Origin: an uncultured Faecalibacterium sp.
GTDB taxonomy: Bacteria > Bacillota > Clostridia > Oscillospirales > Ruminococcaceae
DNA length: 64,000 nucleotides
Reading direction: 5' to 3'
NCBI GenBank assembly: GCA_937880095.1
Contig: CALFLK010000007.1
Coordinates: 1 to 64,000 of the forward strand
Under the pieces are notes generated by a model that saw only the letters and a program-made list of their open reading frames with translations, was not told where the DNA came from and did not search any database. This document shows positions 43,925 to 53,570 of the stretch, piece after piece. Positions within the stretch are counted from its first letter, which is position 1, and every line of letters starts with the position of its first letter. The position numbers and the translations under genes were made by a program.

Positions 43925-44875
43925 ATGGAAGTGATTCAAAGCATTTTTCAAACTCTCTGTCTTCCGGAATTTTACTTTGCCATGTTCCGGAGTGCTACGC
44001 CTGTGCTGCTGACTACCCTGGGTGCAATCATTGCATCCCGTTCCGGTACCAGCAACATTGCCTTGGAAGGCACGATGCTGATTTCTGCCTTTACCGGCGT
44101 TGTCGTCAGCGCCTTCACGCAGAATGCCTGGATTGGATTTCTGGGTGCTTTGCTGTCCGGCTTCGTTGTCAGCAACATTCTGGCTTATTTCATTTTGAAA
44201 CTGAAGTCGAACGCTGTTATTTCCGGTATCGCAATCAACCTGCTGGCATCCGGCGGTACCATCTTTGTATTGTATCTGATTACCGGTGAAAAGGGCGCTT
44301 CTACCTCTCTGGATTCTTTGAAGCTGCCCAGCATCACCATCCCCTTCCTGGAAGATATTCCTGTGATTGGTGCAATTCTTTCCGGACACCATGTGCTGAC
44401 TTACGCATCCCTTATTCTGGTGTTTGCGGTTTGGTATATGTTCAAATACACCCGACTGGGTATGCACATCCGTGCTGTGGGTGAATCCCCGGACGCTGCA
44501 GAATCGGTTGGTATCCCCGTACAGCGCGTCAAGTACATTGCACTGTGCCTGAGCGGCGTTTTGACCGGTATGGCAGGCGCGTTCTTGTCTATGGGTTATG
44601 TCGGCTTGTTCTCTGCTGGTATGACTGCCGGTCGTGGTTATATTGCTCTAGCTACTCAGGCAATCGCCGCTGGCAACGCTGTCATCGGCATGCTGGCTTC
44701 TCTGCTGTTTGGTTTCTGCCAGAGTCTGGCAAACTACCTGCAGTCCTCCGGTATCCCGCTCCAGTTCATCCAAATGATGCCGTACCTCATTATTATTATC
44801 GCTTACACCACCTACTGTGCTATGGTGGAGCGCAACAAGAAGAAAAAGCAGATGCGCATTGCATCTGGCAAATGA
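43925..44875 (+). CDS. Nucleoside ABC transporter permease 2 (316 aa)
   Basis: YufQ-type permease: ASRSGTSNIALEGTMLISAF, NVLASYFILKLKS-like stretch, and HIRAVGESPDAAESVGIPV with VKYIALCLSGVLTGMAGAFL. Eight or so membrane helices. Pairs with the upstream permease as a heterodimer. Two bases after it; 15 bases before add. Confidence 0.92.
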   Translation: MEVIQSIFQTLCLPEFYFAMFRSATPVLLTTLGAIIASRSGTSNIALEGTMLISAFTGVVVSAFTQNAWIGFLGALLSGFVVSNILAYFILKLKSNAVISGIAINLLASGGTIFVLYLITGEKGASTSLDSLKLPSITIPFLEDIPVIGAILSGHHVLTYASLILVFAVWYMFKYTRLGMHIRAVGESPDAAESVGIPVQRVKYIALCLSGVLTGMAGAFLSMGYVGLFSAGMTAGRGYIALATQAIAAGNAVIGMLASLLFGFCQSLANYLQSSGIPLQFIQMMPYLIIIIAYTTYCAMVERNKKKKQMRIASGK

Positions 44876-44890
44876 TAACAGGAGAAAACC

Positions 44891-45844
44891 ATGAATAAAC
44901 ATTTGATGGAATTGCATTTGCATCTGGATGGTTCTCTGCGCCCCGAAACTGTATGGGAACTGGCGCAGCAACAGAGCATTGAACTGCCCGCAAAGACGCT
45001 GGACGAAGTACGTTTTCAGATGCGTGTCCCTGAGGACTGCAAAACGCTGGAAGAGTACCTGGAGCGCTTTGATATGCCTCTGATGGTTCTGCAGGAGAAG
45101 GACGCACTGGAGCGTGTTGCGTTTGAACTGGTCGAAGATCTGGCAAAGCTGGGTCTGGATTATGCAGAGATTCGCTTTGCTCCTCAGCTGTCCCTGCAGA
45201 AGGGTCTGACGCAGGATGAAGTAACTGAAGCTGCTATCCGCGGCGTAAAGCGTGGTATGGAGCAATACCCTTCCATTCGTGCTGGTCTGATTCTCTGCTG
45301 TATGCGTGGCGACACCAATGAAGCTCTGAACATGGACACTGTAGAAACCGCTCGTAAGTATCTGGGCGATGTGGTCTGCGCTGTCGATATCGCCGGTGCA
45401 GAAGGTCTGTACGCAACTGAGCTGTTCCGCCCGGTATTCGACAAGGTCAACGAGTATCACCTGCCCATGACCATCCATGCCGGTGAAGCTGCTGGTCCGG
45501 ACAGTATGCGCACTGCTCTGTCCTATGGCACCAAGCGTATCGGTCACGGTGTTGCTGCTATTCAGGACCCTGAGCTGATTCGTGAGCTGATTGAGCAGAA
45601 TGTCACGCTGGAAGTTTGCGTTAAAAGCAACTACCACATCAAGATGGTTGATTGCATCGAGGATCATCCCATTCGCAAGTTGTTTGATGCTGGTGTTCGT
45701 GTGACCGTCAACTCGGATAACATGACTGCATCCAACACCGACATTCATCAGGAAATCGCATTGCTGAAGAATACGTTCGGCTTTACCGATGCAGAAATCG
45801 AGCAGCTGGAACAGAATGCTTGGGAAGCACGTTTCCTGAAGTAA
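44891..45844 (+). CDS. add: Adenosine deaminase (317 aa)
   Basis: Zn-dependent deamination of adenosine/deoxyadenosine to inosine. HLHLDGSLRP binds Zn through the HxH pair, TIHAGEAAGP carries His-Ala-Gly-Glu with the catalytic Glu, and GHGVAA the following His. The C-terminal metal Asp is in TVNSDNMTAS, where most members have TDDP. At 317 residues it is slightly short but complete. Placement after the nucleoside transporter implies import and immediate deamination of adenosine. GGAG lies upstream. Confidence 0.93.
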   Translation: MNKHLMELHLHLDGSLRPETVWELAQQQSIELPAKTLDEVRFQMRVPEDCKTLEEYLERFDMPLMVLQEKDALERVAFELVEDLAKLGLDYAEIRFAPQLSLQKGLTQDEVTEAAIRGVKRGMEQYPSIRAGLILCCMRGDTNEALNMDTVETARKYLGDVVCAVDIAGAEGLYATELFRPVFDKVNEYHLPMTIHAGEAAGPDSMRTALSYGTKRIGHGVAAIQDPELIRELIEQNVTLEVCVKSNYHIKMVDCIEDHPIRKLFDAGVRVTVNSDNMTASNTDIHQEIALLKNTFGFTDAEIEQLEQNAWEARFLK

Positions 45845-45868
45845 ATAAGAACTCTAGTATTCGTACAT

Positions 45869-45911
45869 AAAAAGCGTGTGGAATCTGTATTACAGGTTCC
45901 ACACGCTTTTT
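45869..45911 (+). terminator. Terminator of the nucleoside operon
   Basis: 15-bp stem (45869-45883 with 45897-45911) flanked by A/T runs. Confidence 0.9.
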
Positions 45912-45963
45912 GTTTGACTGATTCAATTATGCGCAGCACATTCTCTGCGCTCATTACATAGAG

Positions 45964-46015
45964 AAAAGCACCCCGCCGGATTGCAGAAACTCTGCTTTCC
46001 AAACGGGGTGCTTTT
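45964..46015 (-). terminator. Terminator of the sialidase gene
   Basis: 12-bp stem AAAAGCACCCCG (45964-45975) with CGGGGTGCTTTT (46004-46015) around a 28-base loop that can fold further. It lies 80 bases past the sialidase stop. Confidence 0.7.
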
Positions 46016-46095
46016 TATGTCTTAATCAATCAAGTTTGATTCCGATTTTTTCAGACAAGTGCATCATACCAAATGCTTTTGCTGTGTTTTCGATT

Positions 46096-49000
46096 TCAGC
46101 GTGCCTGCTTTTTCTTCCACACAACAACTGCGCCGCCCAATGCCAGAATGCCCATCAAGCTCCACATAGCCAGATTGGTGTTGTCACCGGTGGCTGTTGC
46201 ACCATTTGCCGGTGCAGCAGTTGCGGCAGGTGCCGGAGTCGGGGTTGCTTCCGGTGCAGGTGTAGGCTTTGCATCGGGTGTAGGAGTAGGCTTATCCGTA
46301 TCCGGTGTGGGAGTCGTTTTTGTATCGTCCGGCGTCGGCGTAGGATCGACCTTTACCGGCTCAAAAATTGCAGTAATCGTCATATCACGGGTCACAACCG
46401 TGTCTGCGGTTACGGCATTACCCTTTTCATCCTGCCAGCCATTAAAGACAAATCCATCCTTTTCTGCGGTTTCCGGCAGATTGGTTCCCAGCTTTTCGCC
46501 GTCTGCAATCTGGATCTGCTTACCATCAATGGTTACCGTGTGCATGACCGGTTCCGGACTATTCACAGTTACATGGTATGCAGTATCACCTGCTACAACT
46601 ACAGCCTTACCGCCCTTAACACCTGTCAGAGTCAGAGTGTAACCAACTGTTACCGGTTCTTCGCCAATCACATGAAGTACATGCTCGTACTTATTACTTG
46701 TGCTGCTGGAAGGACGCAGTAAATAGTACTCCTCCCCTGCCTTGGCAGCAATCAAGTACTTTTCGCCATTTTGGATTTCGTCCAGACGCGTCAGCTTAAC
46801 ATAACCAGCAATATCCGGGGTTTCTTCGCCAGACTCCGCCGGGCGGAACAGATCAAAGTCACAGTTGCCTGCCACATAAGAAGAATTTCGGTCAAAGCGA
46901 TGGTCATCGCCAGTCTTCCAGAACCACAGATAAGAGTGATTTTCTCCGCTCAAAGCAAAGGATGCACCCTTCTGTTCAACTGTGATTTTCTGCGTATCTG
47001 CGCTCGAAGGATAGCCAGCATCGCCGCCAACCAGTCTCAGATAAACGGTCTGACCGTCTGTAGTCTTGTTCTGAATGGTGTAGACATTTTCGCCAGTCTG
47101 TTTTGTAAAGGTATACAGTGCATCGGACAGCGGCTGTTTTGCACCGTTATAGCTCTTATCTGTGCCAGTCTGACCGTTGATTACCTTTTCGACAACCGGT
47201 TCTGTCTTTGCTGTAACAACCGACGAATCACTCTCGTAAGAAATATCGCCAGTTACCGTAAAGCTCTGTTCTTCGCCGATTTCCAGCTCTATGTTCTGAT
47301 CCTTGATTGAAGCATCCTTTGCCACATTCAACGTAACGGTAATGTTCTTGCCGTTCTTGGTGTACTGCAAAGTCTGAGTACCTGCTTTCAGACCCGTGTA
47401 GAATACCTTGCCATCACGCAGCTCGGCACGAACCATTGCTGCATCCAGCTTGTTCAGGTCATTCTGTGCAGGAACCGGTGCCAGAGAACCGTCGACTTCC
47501 TGATACAAGGGCAATTCAAAGGTGTAGCTGTCACTTGCCAGCGTACCAGTCAGACCCAAGTCTTCCTTGGTGATATTCAGGTACTTGTGATGACTGTGAC
47601 CACCTGCACCAAAACCTACACCAGTAAAGCTGTCCTCATAGAACAAAGCGATGTCGCCATCCGGCTTAACCGTCAGGCTGGAATAGTGGTAGTCAGCGTT
47701 ACCCTGCGACACCTGATAATCCTTGAGTACCGTCATGGTCTTATCTGCTTCCACATTCAGTGCATAGATATGACCACGCCCACGGCTTCCGCCGGTTGCG
47801 GTGGATACCAGAATAACAGGTTTTCCATTTACTGTCTTGGGATAACGAACTGCAGAAACTTCGTTTCCTCCGGTCTTTGCCGTGTTCGCAACCCGTACCA
47901 GACTGCCGACGGTAAATTCGTGGGTTTCCGGATGCCAAGTATAGTCGATGTACTCCACCTGATTTGCGCCGCTGCGCACAAACTTACGCACAGTGCTTTC
48001 ATCCAGCTGAACCATGCAGCTCTCGCTGGTTCCAGTGGGTGCGTCCGGAGCAAGTTTCCATGTCTTGCCGCCGTCCCAAGTATAAACGAAGTTGGAACGC
48101 TCGCCATTCGGGTTTGCGTAAGTGGGCATAGCAATTACGTTTGTACCTTCTGCATCCACAAAGCTCAAGCCTGCACCAGGACCAACACCCAGGAAAGATG
48201 CGCCTTCATAGTGTGTCTGATCGTTCAGCAGCTGCGGTGCAGACCAGTTTGCGCCATTATCGGTAGAAGTAATCAGCCACAGATAGGTTGCCATGCGTAC
48301 ATGCAGATCGGCATTGAAGTAGAACAGATTCTGCTGCACATACTTGTCGCTGCCCAGCTGCTTGCAAACCATCATCTGCTGATCCGTAGTGTACAGATTG
48401 AACCAGCGGTCCACATAGTACTTTGCGGTCTTGCTGTTATCGTTCTTTGCAATGACAGGAGCCAGCTCCTTACCATCTGCTGTCACAGACGGGTCGAAGT
48501 CGCCCACATAATAATCATATGCATCGTTGGTCTGATTGGTTGCGCTCTTGTAAACTGCCAGACGCTGCTTACCATCCACATTCACAAAGCCACTATCTCG
48601 ACTGGGATGATAGCTTGCCTGACCATGCAGCGCACAACCTGCGGGGAACGCATCGATCAACAGATAAATCGTTCCGTCTTCCGCCTGTACCAGAACAGGG
48701 TCCATCAGGTTTGCAGCAAGCTGGGTAAACTCGTTCATCGAATCATTAAAGAACTGCGGGAAGGTGTAACGCCAAGTCTTGCCGCCATCTTCAGAGATAC
48801 TGAACATACCGTCAATATTGCCGTGGTCACCATGATGATTCCAGCGCGCATCTGCACTTGCAGCCAACCAGCCGTTCTGCAGCGTAATGATACCGGGAAT
48901 ACGGATATTGTCCGTGATACAACCCTTGTCGCCTTCGTTGGGGAACGGATTGTCCTTGGAAATACCACCTTCCGGTGCGCCGGGAGCCAACTTGGAAGCA

Positions 49001-50340
49001 TCCACTGTCAAGCCCTGTACAGCATCTTCCAGTGCTTTCGCTGCTGCAGCGATTTCTTCATCCGTTGCCTTATCCTTGTCGATTACCTTCTTTGCCTCCT
49101 GCTGTGCCTTTTCCAGCACTGCAACACTGGCAGAAGTATAATCTTCCAGATTCAGCTCGCGCGTATCTGCATACTGATCACGCAGTTTCTGGCGCTTGCC
49201 ATTCACTACAGAAACCTCTGTTGCAGCATAGGTGCGAATTTCGGCAGCCGAAGCAAATGTATTTGCCGGAGTGCCAAAGGATTCTTCCACGCGTACACGC
49301 AGCTCCGTCACGGTCTTAGGCTCAAAAACGATGGTTTCATTGCCGGACGATGCTCGTGTGACCGTCGTCAGATCAAACCAATCGCCATTGCCGTTTTTAC
49401 CCTGCACGATAAATTTCTTCCAGCTGCCATTGTTGCCACTGGTACGCGCAATGTATTCGATCTTGCCGATTTGCTTTGCGCCACCCACACTCCAAGTAAT
49501 GGTATGCGGGCAACTGGTCTGATTGCTGCCATAGCGCGTATGCCACAGCGTACTGGTGTTGCCGTCAAATGCATATTTAGCGGGACCATCATTTCCACTG
49601 GCAGGTTTGGTTTCGGAATCTGCCTCAATCTTGTCAATTTCCTTGCGGATGACACGGTCGTACTCATAGCCTTTGTGTGCATCCGGGTCCAGATATTTAG
49701 CCGTCAAGGTGTCAATGCCCTTACGGAAATTATTCATTTCCTGCGCAAGTGCATTCTGTTCTTCCCTAGTCAGTAACTTACCGCCACTAATTACCTGTGC
49801 CTGTGTGGTCAGCGGACGATACAAAGCATCCACATCTGCCTGCATATCCGGATATTTGTCGACCATCTGGCGCAGCTTGTTTACGTCACGGACGCCCTGA
49901 GCCATACGCTCCAAACGCACCGAAGACTTGGTGACCGGATGTTCTGCGGTCTTTTCGTCGGGGAATACCAAGAAGCAGTCACCTGGCTCAAAAGCATTAT
50001 GCGTCGTATCACGCAGCGGATCTTCGACCCATGCGTCATATGCCCAACGCAGCATACCTGCGGTCTTTTCGCCTGCATTGATTACAGACCAGTAGCTTTC
50101 TACTGGAGCGCTCAGAGAGAAGTTACCGGGCTTATGCTCTGTACAGGTATACAAAGCAGAATAGGTAAAATAGTGCTTCTGTGTGTTGTCGGTGACGATA
50201 TCATCCACCATGACACCCTCATCGGCAGCTGCACTTGGTGTTTCTGTCTCGCCTGCAGCAAATACCGTCAGCTGCGTAGGCAGCAGTATGGTACATAGCA
50301 TGACAAGACTCAGCATCAACGCACAAGTCCTTTTTAACAT
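46096..50340 (-). CDS. Secreted exo-alpha-sialidase, GH33, wall-anchor-like C-terminus (1414 aa)
   Basis: Releases terminal sialic acid from host glycans. Signal peptide about 1-30 (cleavage near VFAA). An F5/8C or CBM32-like carbohydrate-binding domain (about 250-385) and a FIVAR-like helical segment (about 405-465) follow. The catalytic propeller (about 480-1000) starts with IRIPGII and has Asp boxes SEDGGKTW, STDNGANW and TWDGGKTW. Later come beta-rich modules, an InlB-like repeat (FNGWQDEKGN), a Pro-Thr linker with repeated PTPTPD units, and ATGDN plus one membrane helix with KKKQAR. The last element looks like a sorting signal but lacks a proper LPxTG. ATG 50340 has AGAGGAA upstream. No nan catabolic genes are nearby. 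Confidence 0.9.
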   Translation of the reverse strand: MLKRTCALMLSLVMLCTILLPTQLTVFAAGETETPSAAADEGVMVDDIVTDNTQKHYFTYSALYTCTEHKPGNFSLSAPVESYWSVINAGEKTAGMLRWAYDAWVEDPLRDTTHNAFEPGDCFLVFPDEKTAEHPVTKSSVRLERMAQGVRDVNKLRQMVDKYPDMQADVDALYRPLTTQAQVISGGKLLTREEQNALAQEMNNFRKGIDTLTAKYLDPDAHKGYEYDRVIRKEIDKIEADSETKPASGNDGPAKYAFDGNTSTLWHTRYGSNQTSCPHTITWSVGGAKQIGKIEYIARTSGNNGSWKKFIVQGKNGNGDWFDLTTVTRASSGNETIVFEPKTVTELRVRVEESFGTPANTFASAAEIRTYAATEVSVVNGKRQKLRDQYADTRELNLEDYTSASVAVLEKAQQEAKKVIDKDKATDEEIAAAAKALEDAVQGLTVDASKLAPGAPEGGISKDNPFPNEGDKGCITDNIRIPGIITLQNGWLAASADARWNHHGDHGNIDGMFSISEDGGKTWRYTFPQFFNDSMNEFTQLAANLMDPVLVQAEDGTIYLLIDAFPAGCALHGQASYHPSRDSGFVNVDGKQRLAVYKSATNQTNDAYDYYVGDFDPSVTADGKELAPVIAKNDNSKTAKYYVDRWFNLYTTDQQMMVCKQLGSDKYVQQNLFYFNADLHVRMATYLWLITSTDNGANWSAPQLLNDQTHYEGASFLGVGPGAGLSFVDAEGTNVIAMPTYANPNGERSNFVYTWDGGKTWKLAPDAPTGTSESCMVQLDESTVRKFVRSGANQVEYIDYTWHPETHEFTVGSLVRVANTAKTGGNEVSAVRYPKTVNGKPVILVSTATGGSRGRGHIYALNVEADKTMTVLKDYQVSQGNADYHYSSLTVKPDGDIALFYEDSFTGVGFGAGGHSHHKYLNITKEDLGLTGTLASDSYTFELPLYQEVDGSLAPVPAQNDLNKLDAAMVRAELRDGKVFYTGLKAGTQTLQYTKNGKNITVTLNVAKDASIKDQNIELEIGEEQSFTVTGDISYESDSSVVTAKTEPVVEKVINGQTGTDKSYNGAKQPLSDALYTFTKQTGENVYTIQNKTTDGQTVYLRLVGGDAGYPSSADTQKITVEQKGASFALSGENHSYLWFWKTGDDHRFDRNSSYVAGNCDFDLFRPAESGEETPDIAGYVKLTRLDEIQNGEKYLIAAKAGEEYYLLRPSSSTSNKYEHVLHVIGEEPVTVGYTLTLTGVKGGKAVVVAGDTAYHVTVNSPEPVMHTVTIDGKQIQIADGEKLGTNLPETAEKDGFVFNGWQDEKGNAVTADTVVTRDMTITAIFEPVKVDPTPTPDDTKTTPTPDTDKPTPTPDAKPTPAPEATPTPAPAATAAPANGATATGDNTNLAMWSLMGILALGGAVVVWKKKQAR

Positions 50341-50523
50341 TGCCTTTCCTCTTTTCTTTTTATTTGTGTCCATTAGGGCAAGGAAAGCGAAACGACCCAC
50401 TTTCCTTTTTGTGGATACCAAAAGGAATCCAGATTAATTACAGTATACTGCATTTGAATATGTTACAAAAGTCACATAATGTATCTTTCCGTATTCTAAC
50501 GCTGCAGCGTAAAGGTGAAAAAA

Positions 50524-51171
50524 ATGAACGTATTGATAACCGGTACAAGTCATGGAATTGGAAAAGGCATCGCAGAGGAATTTCTCTCTCATGGAGATTG
50601 CGTTATAGGCATGGACATTTGCCCATCTGAAATTCAACACGAAAACTATATACATATCGTCACCGACGTATTTTCGGGGGAACTTCCTGAGATAGAAGGT
50701 GTGGAAATCCTTGTCAATAATGCAGGCGTTCAAAACAGCGACCGTGATATTGATGTAAATTTGAAAGGAACCATCCGTGTCACCGAAAAATATGCATTTC
50801 AGAAACAAATCAAAAGCGTTGTTTTCATTGCTTCTTCCAGCGGACAAACCGGAGCAGAATTTCCGGAATACGCTGCCAGCAAGGGCGGTATGATTGCCTA
50901 TATGAAGAATGTCGCCTTGCGTGTTGCAAAATATGGTGCCACATCCAACAGTATCTCTCCCGGTGGTGTCATAACCGATCTGAATGCACACATCCTGGAA
51001 TCCCCAGAACTTTGGGCACAGGTAATCAACGAGGCACTGCTGCCTAAATGGGCATCGGTAGAAGAGATTGCACAGTGGACCTATTTTGTTGCTGTCATCA
51101 ACAAATCCATGACCGCACAGGATATTTTGATTGATAATGGCGAGGCTGCTAAATCAAACTTTGTCTGGTAA
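50524..51171 (+). CDS. Short-chain dehydrogenase/reductase (215 aa)
   Basis: Classical SDR: TGTSHGIGKGIAEEF (nucleotide-binding glycines), LVNNAGVQNSD, ASSSGQTGAEFPEYAASKGG (catalytic Ser, Tyr, Lys) and SPGGVITDL. ATG 50524 has AAAGGTG 7 bases upstream; GTG 50515 is in the same frame but less likely. A solitary gene with its own terminator; composition is more AT-rich than the sialidase. The substrate is unknown. Confidence 0.9.
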   Translation: MNVLITGTSHGIGKGIAEEFLSHGDCVIGMDICPSEIQHENYIHIVTDVFSGELPEIEGVEILVNNAGVQNSDRDIDVNLKGTIRVTEKYAFQKQIKSVVFIASSSGQTGAEFPEYAASKGGMIAYMKNVALRVAKYGATSNSISPGGVITDLNAHILESPELWAQVINEALLPKWASVEEIAQWTYFVAVINKSMTAQDILIDNGEAAKSNFVW

Positions 51172-51221
51172 AGAATCTTTATCCTGTATTCAATGTTCCT
51201 TCCATCTATAAATGAATCAAG

Positions 51222-51262
51222 AAAAAAGAAGTCCCTTGGAGTATCCAAGAGACTTCTTTTTT
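51222..51262 (+). terminator. Terminator of the SDR gene
   Basis: 12-bp outer stem (51222-51233 with 51251-51262) plus inner pairing, ending in T-run. Confidence 0.85.
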
Positions 51263-51410
51263 ATACAATGATTGTTCTGGATTTTCCTGCTTTTAATTTC
51301 AGCAAAACACCTCAAAGTTTATGTAAAAGCAGCATATCCCCTGCGTGTATCAGTCAGCGTATAATCTTCCTCTTCAAAAACAAAGATAACGTTGGGAACT
51401 ACAATCTATA

Positions 51411-51713
51411 TTATTCTTTCATCATTTGCAGTGCAGTTTCCATCATCCGAATGGCTGTATCGTGGTAGTCACCGATGAGGTCATAGATTTCATCTTCGGT
51501 TAAGACCCCTCTGTGCAGACTTTCTGGAATTAAATGATTTTCATCATCTTGGATATCTTGCGTTCGTTGTTCGCTGTAATAATAAGCCATCAGCTTTCTG
51601 TACGCTTCACGCTGTGCATCAAGGGCATCCAGAAGTTGATTCATTTCTTTTAACTTTCCGTTCTGCTGTACCATGATGTTTTCCATTTCTGTAATATGTG
51701 CATATCTTTCCAT
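51411..51713 (-). CDS. DUF4298 family protein (100 aa)
   Basis: All-helical small protein: IMVQQNGKLKEMNQLLDALD, AYYYSEQRTQDIQDDE and RGVLTEDEIYDLIGDYHDTA match DUF4298, which is found in Clostridia and Lactobacillales with no known function. Probably cytoplasmic, with a coiled-coil first half. GAGGTG lies upstream of the ATG. It is a single-gene unit; the 324 bases upstream hold only AT-rich sequence and the promoter of the next transcript. Confidence 0.8.
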   Translation of the reverse strand: MERYAHITEMENIMVQQNGKLKEMNQLLDALDAQREAYRKLMAYYYSEQRTQDIQDDENHLIPESLHRGVLTEDEIYDLIGDYHDTAIRMMETALQMMKE

Positions 51714-51984
51714 TGTTGGTTCACCTCAGCCTATTGATTTTCTTCATTTTTATACACACTTTTGTACCTAGTTGGATTCTTTGCCTATCTGTAGTTTACT
51801 ACAACAAGAGCGGATTTTGCACTTAAAAATCGAAGAATCGCGAAATGATAAAAAATCTTTCTGTTAAAAGCGTATGTATCATTTTTGTTTTCTGAACATT
51901 GGGAATTTGTCGTACACTAAATTTGACGATTTCTGTAATGCAGTAAAACGGTTCTGATGCGGTCATATGAAAAATAAAATGCTC

Positions 51985-52013
51985 TTGTTTCTTTTCTCGA
52001 CCTATAGTATAAT
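51985..52013 (+). promoter_or_regulatory. Promoter of the FMN riboswitch-ribU transcript
   Basis: -35 TTGTTT (51985-51990), 17-base spacer, perfect -10 TATAAT (52008-52013). Transcription would start about 20 bases before the RFN element. Confidence 0.65.
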
Positions 52014-52037
52014 CAAAAAACACAATAGAATCATTTG

Positions 52038-52153
52038 TCTTCAGGGCGGGGTGAAATTCCCCACTGGCGGTATAGTCCGCGACCGGCTACTACTTGTAGC
52101 CGCTGATTCGGTGCAACTCCGGAACCAACAGTTACAGTCTGGATGGAAGAAGA
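52038..52153 (+). ncRNA. FMN riboswitch (RFN element)
   Basis: Conserved blocks in order: TCTTCAGGGCGGGGTGAAAT, TCCCCACTGGCGGTA, AGTCCGCGACCGGC, GATTCGGTGCAACTCCG, ACCAACAGTTACAGTCTGGA and TGGAAGAAGA. All six arms of the aptamer can be drawn. It controls the riboflavin transporter gene ribU by premature termination when FMN is plentiful. Confidence 0.97.
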
Positions 52154-52167
52154 CGAACGTGGAGAGA

Positions 52168-52192
52168 CCGTACGAATTTCGTGCGCCTTTTT
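52168..52192 (+). terminator. Expression-platform terminator of the FMN riboswitch
   Basis: 7-bp stem CGTACGA (52169-52175) with TCGTGCG (52179-52185), three-base loop, then a T-run. Located 15 bases after the aptamer. Confidence 0.75.
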
Positions 52193-52303
52193 GCATTCGA
52201 ACACTTACTGGAGTCAATGGATCCAAAGTGTTTATCGATTTGCAGGGGGCGCACTTTTTTTGTGTCCAAAATTACATTTCAGAAATGATTGGGAGGTTTA
52301 TCC

Positions 52304-52945
52304 ATGCAGCAACAAAAAATCCGAAGATTGACAGCAGTCGCATTATGCGGCGCTATCGCGTTTATATTAAAGTATATGAGCTTTTCGCTGCCTATCATTT
52401 CCCCTTTTGCAGAGTTTGACCTCTCTGCCTTGCCAGAGCTGATTGGTGGATTTATCCTGGGTCCGCTGGGGGCCATCTCTATTGTGATTACAAAAATCGC
52501 ATTGACACTCGTGTTTCAAGGCAGCAAATCCATGTTTACCGGTGAACTTCAAAATCTGATCCTCAGTCTCGCTTATGTTCTGCCTGTCGTCTTATATTAT
52601 CGGACTCATCGAACAAAACATGGAGCAAAAATTGCATTACTGCTTGGTAGTTTCATCAGCATCATCATTGCTGTGTTCACCAACCTATACCTTATTTTCC
52701 CTGCTTTCATGGCGCTTTATGGTATGAACTGGGATAGTATCGTTCAAATGTGTGCAGCAGTCAATCCATGGATTCAAGATGTACCCACAATGGTTGCTTT
52801 TTCCATTATCCCATTCAATGTTATATCCAGAGCAGCTACTTCGGTGATTGCTTTTCTGGTTTATAAAAAAATTAGCATTCCAATGAAAAAACTGATTAAC
52901 CAATATGATAGCAGGAGGACAAAACATGAATTGCAACACGGATAA
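52304..52945 (+). CDS. ribU: Riboflavin ECF transporter S component (213 aa)
   Basis: Six-helix S component with FAEFDLSALPELIGGFILGP and ITKIALTLVFQGSKSMFTGE, the RibU signature. ATG 52304 has GGGAGG 7 bases upstream. The FMN riboswitch in front supports riboflavin as the substrate. It depends on an ECF A/T module, possibly the one encoded at 29-32.5 kb. Overlaps the next gene by 20 bases. Confidence 0.92.
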   Translation: MQQQKIRRLTAVALCGAIAFILKYMSFSLPIISPFAEFDLSALPELIGGFILGPLGAISIVITKIALTLVFQGSKSMFTGELQNLILSLAYVLPVVLYYRTHRTKHGAKIALLLGSFISIIIAVFTNLYLIFPAFMALYGMNWDSIVQMCAAVNPWIQDVPTMVAFSIIPFNVISRAATSVIAFLVYKKISIPMKKLINQYDSRRTKHELQHG

Positions 52946-53414
52946 GACCCTTACATTTGAAAAGGCTGTTGAGCTGATGTTTGAAAAACTTGGTGATTGG
53001 AAAATTATGGCTCTGGCCAGCTCGGTAAACGACTATGTGATGGTGAGAAATGTCAGTTGCCTATTTCACGATCACAAAGTCTACTTTAAGACCGATAAAA
53101 ATTTCCGTAAGACGCAGCAGCTGTTTCAAAACCCGAATGTAGCGATGTGCTGGAATGGCGTTCAAATTGAGGGTATCGCCGAAAATAAAGGCTTAGTAAC
53201 AGAAGAACCTGACCACCGGTTTGAGACAGGATACAAGAAGTATCTATGGGGCAGCTATAACAAATACTCCCATGAAGACACAGAAATTTTAATTGAAGTG
53301 CAGCCTAAATTTGTGGAAGTCTGGGATACCAGCGAAGATAATTACGCTTATCAGATTTTCATTGATTTTGAAAAAAAATCTGTTGTTCTTAAAAAATACG
53401 ATCAAGAGATTTAA
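52926..53414 (+). CDS. Pyridoxamine 5'-phosphate oxidase-like flavin protein (162 aa)
   Basis: Split-barrel flavin-binding family: KLGDWKIMALASSVNDYVMV, VYFKTDKNFRKTQQLFQNPN, NVAMCWNGVQIEG and GYKKYLWGSYNKYSHEDTEI. The fold usually binds FMN, which fits its location under the FMN riboswitch together with ribU. ATG 52926 with AGGAGG 8 bases upstream lies inside ribU. Enzymatic activity is not predictable from the motifs. Confidence 0.82.
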   Translation: MNCNTDKTLTFEKAVELMFEKLGDWKIMALASSVNDYVMVRNVSCLFHDHKVYFKTDKNFRKTQQLFQNPNVAMCWNGVQIEGIAENKGLVTEEPDHRFETGYKKYLWGSYNKYSHEDTEILIEVQPKFVEVWDTSEDNYAYQIFIDFEKKSVVLKKYDQEI

Positions 53415-53530
53415 GCAAAAAATCTGTTTGCTTGGCATCGAAAGTAAGTACCTTTACTTTGCATACACCAGGTAAGGCAGCAATCTAGAAAACACAAATT
53501 TTGATCTGGTAATACGGGCAACACAAAATG

Positions 53531-53570
53531 AAAAATCCGAGGGGACAACACGAACTGCCCTCGGATTTTT
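53531..53570. terminator. Terminator of the ribU operon
   Basis: 13-bp stem (53531-53543 with 53558-53570) with A/T flanks; ends the plus-strand operon and may serve both strands. Confidence 0.85.

Noticed and set aside
47587..49776. 729-codon plus-strand ORF within the sialidase
   Set aside because: Antisense shadow of the sialidase; the minus-strand product has signal peptide, Asp boxes and wall-anchor features.
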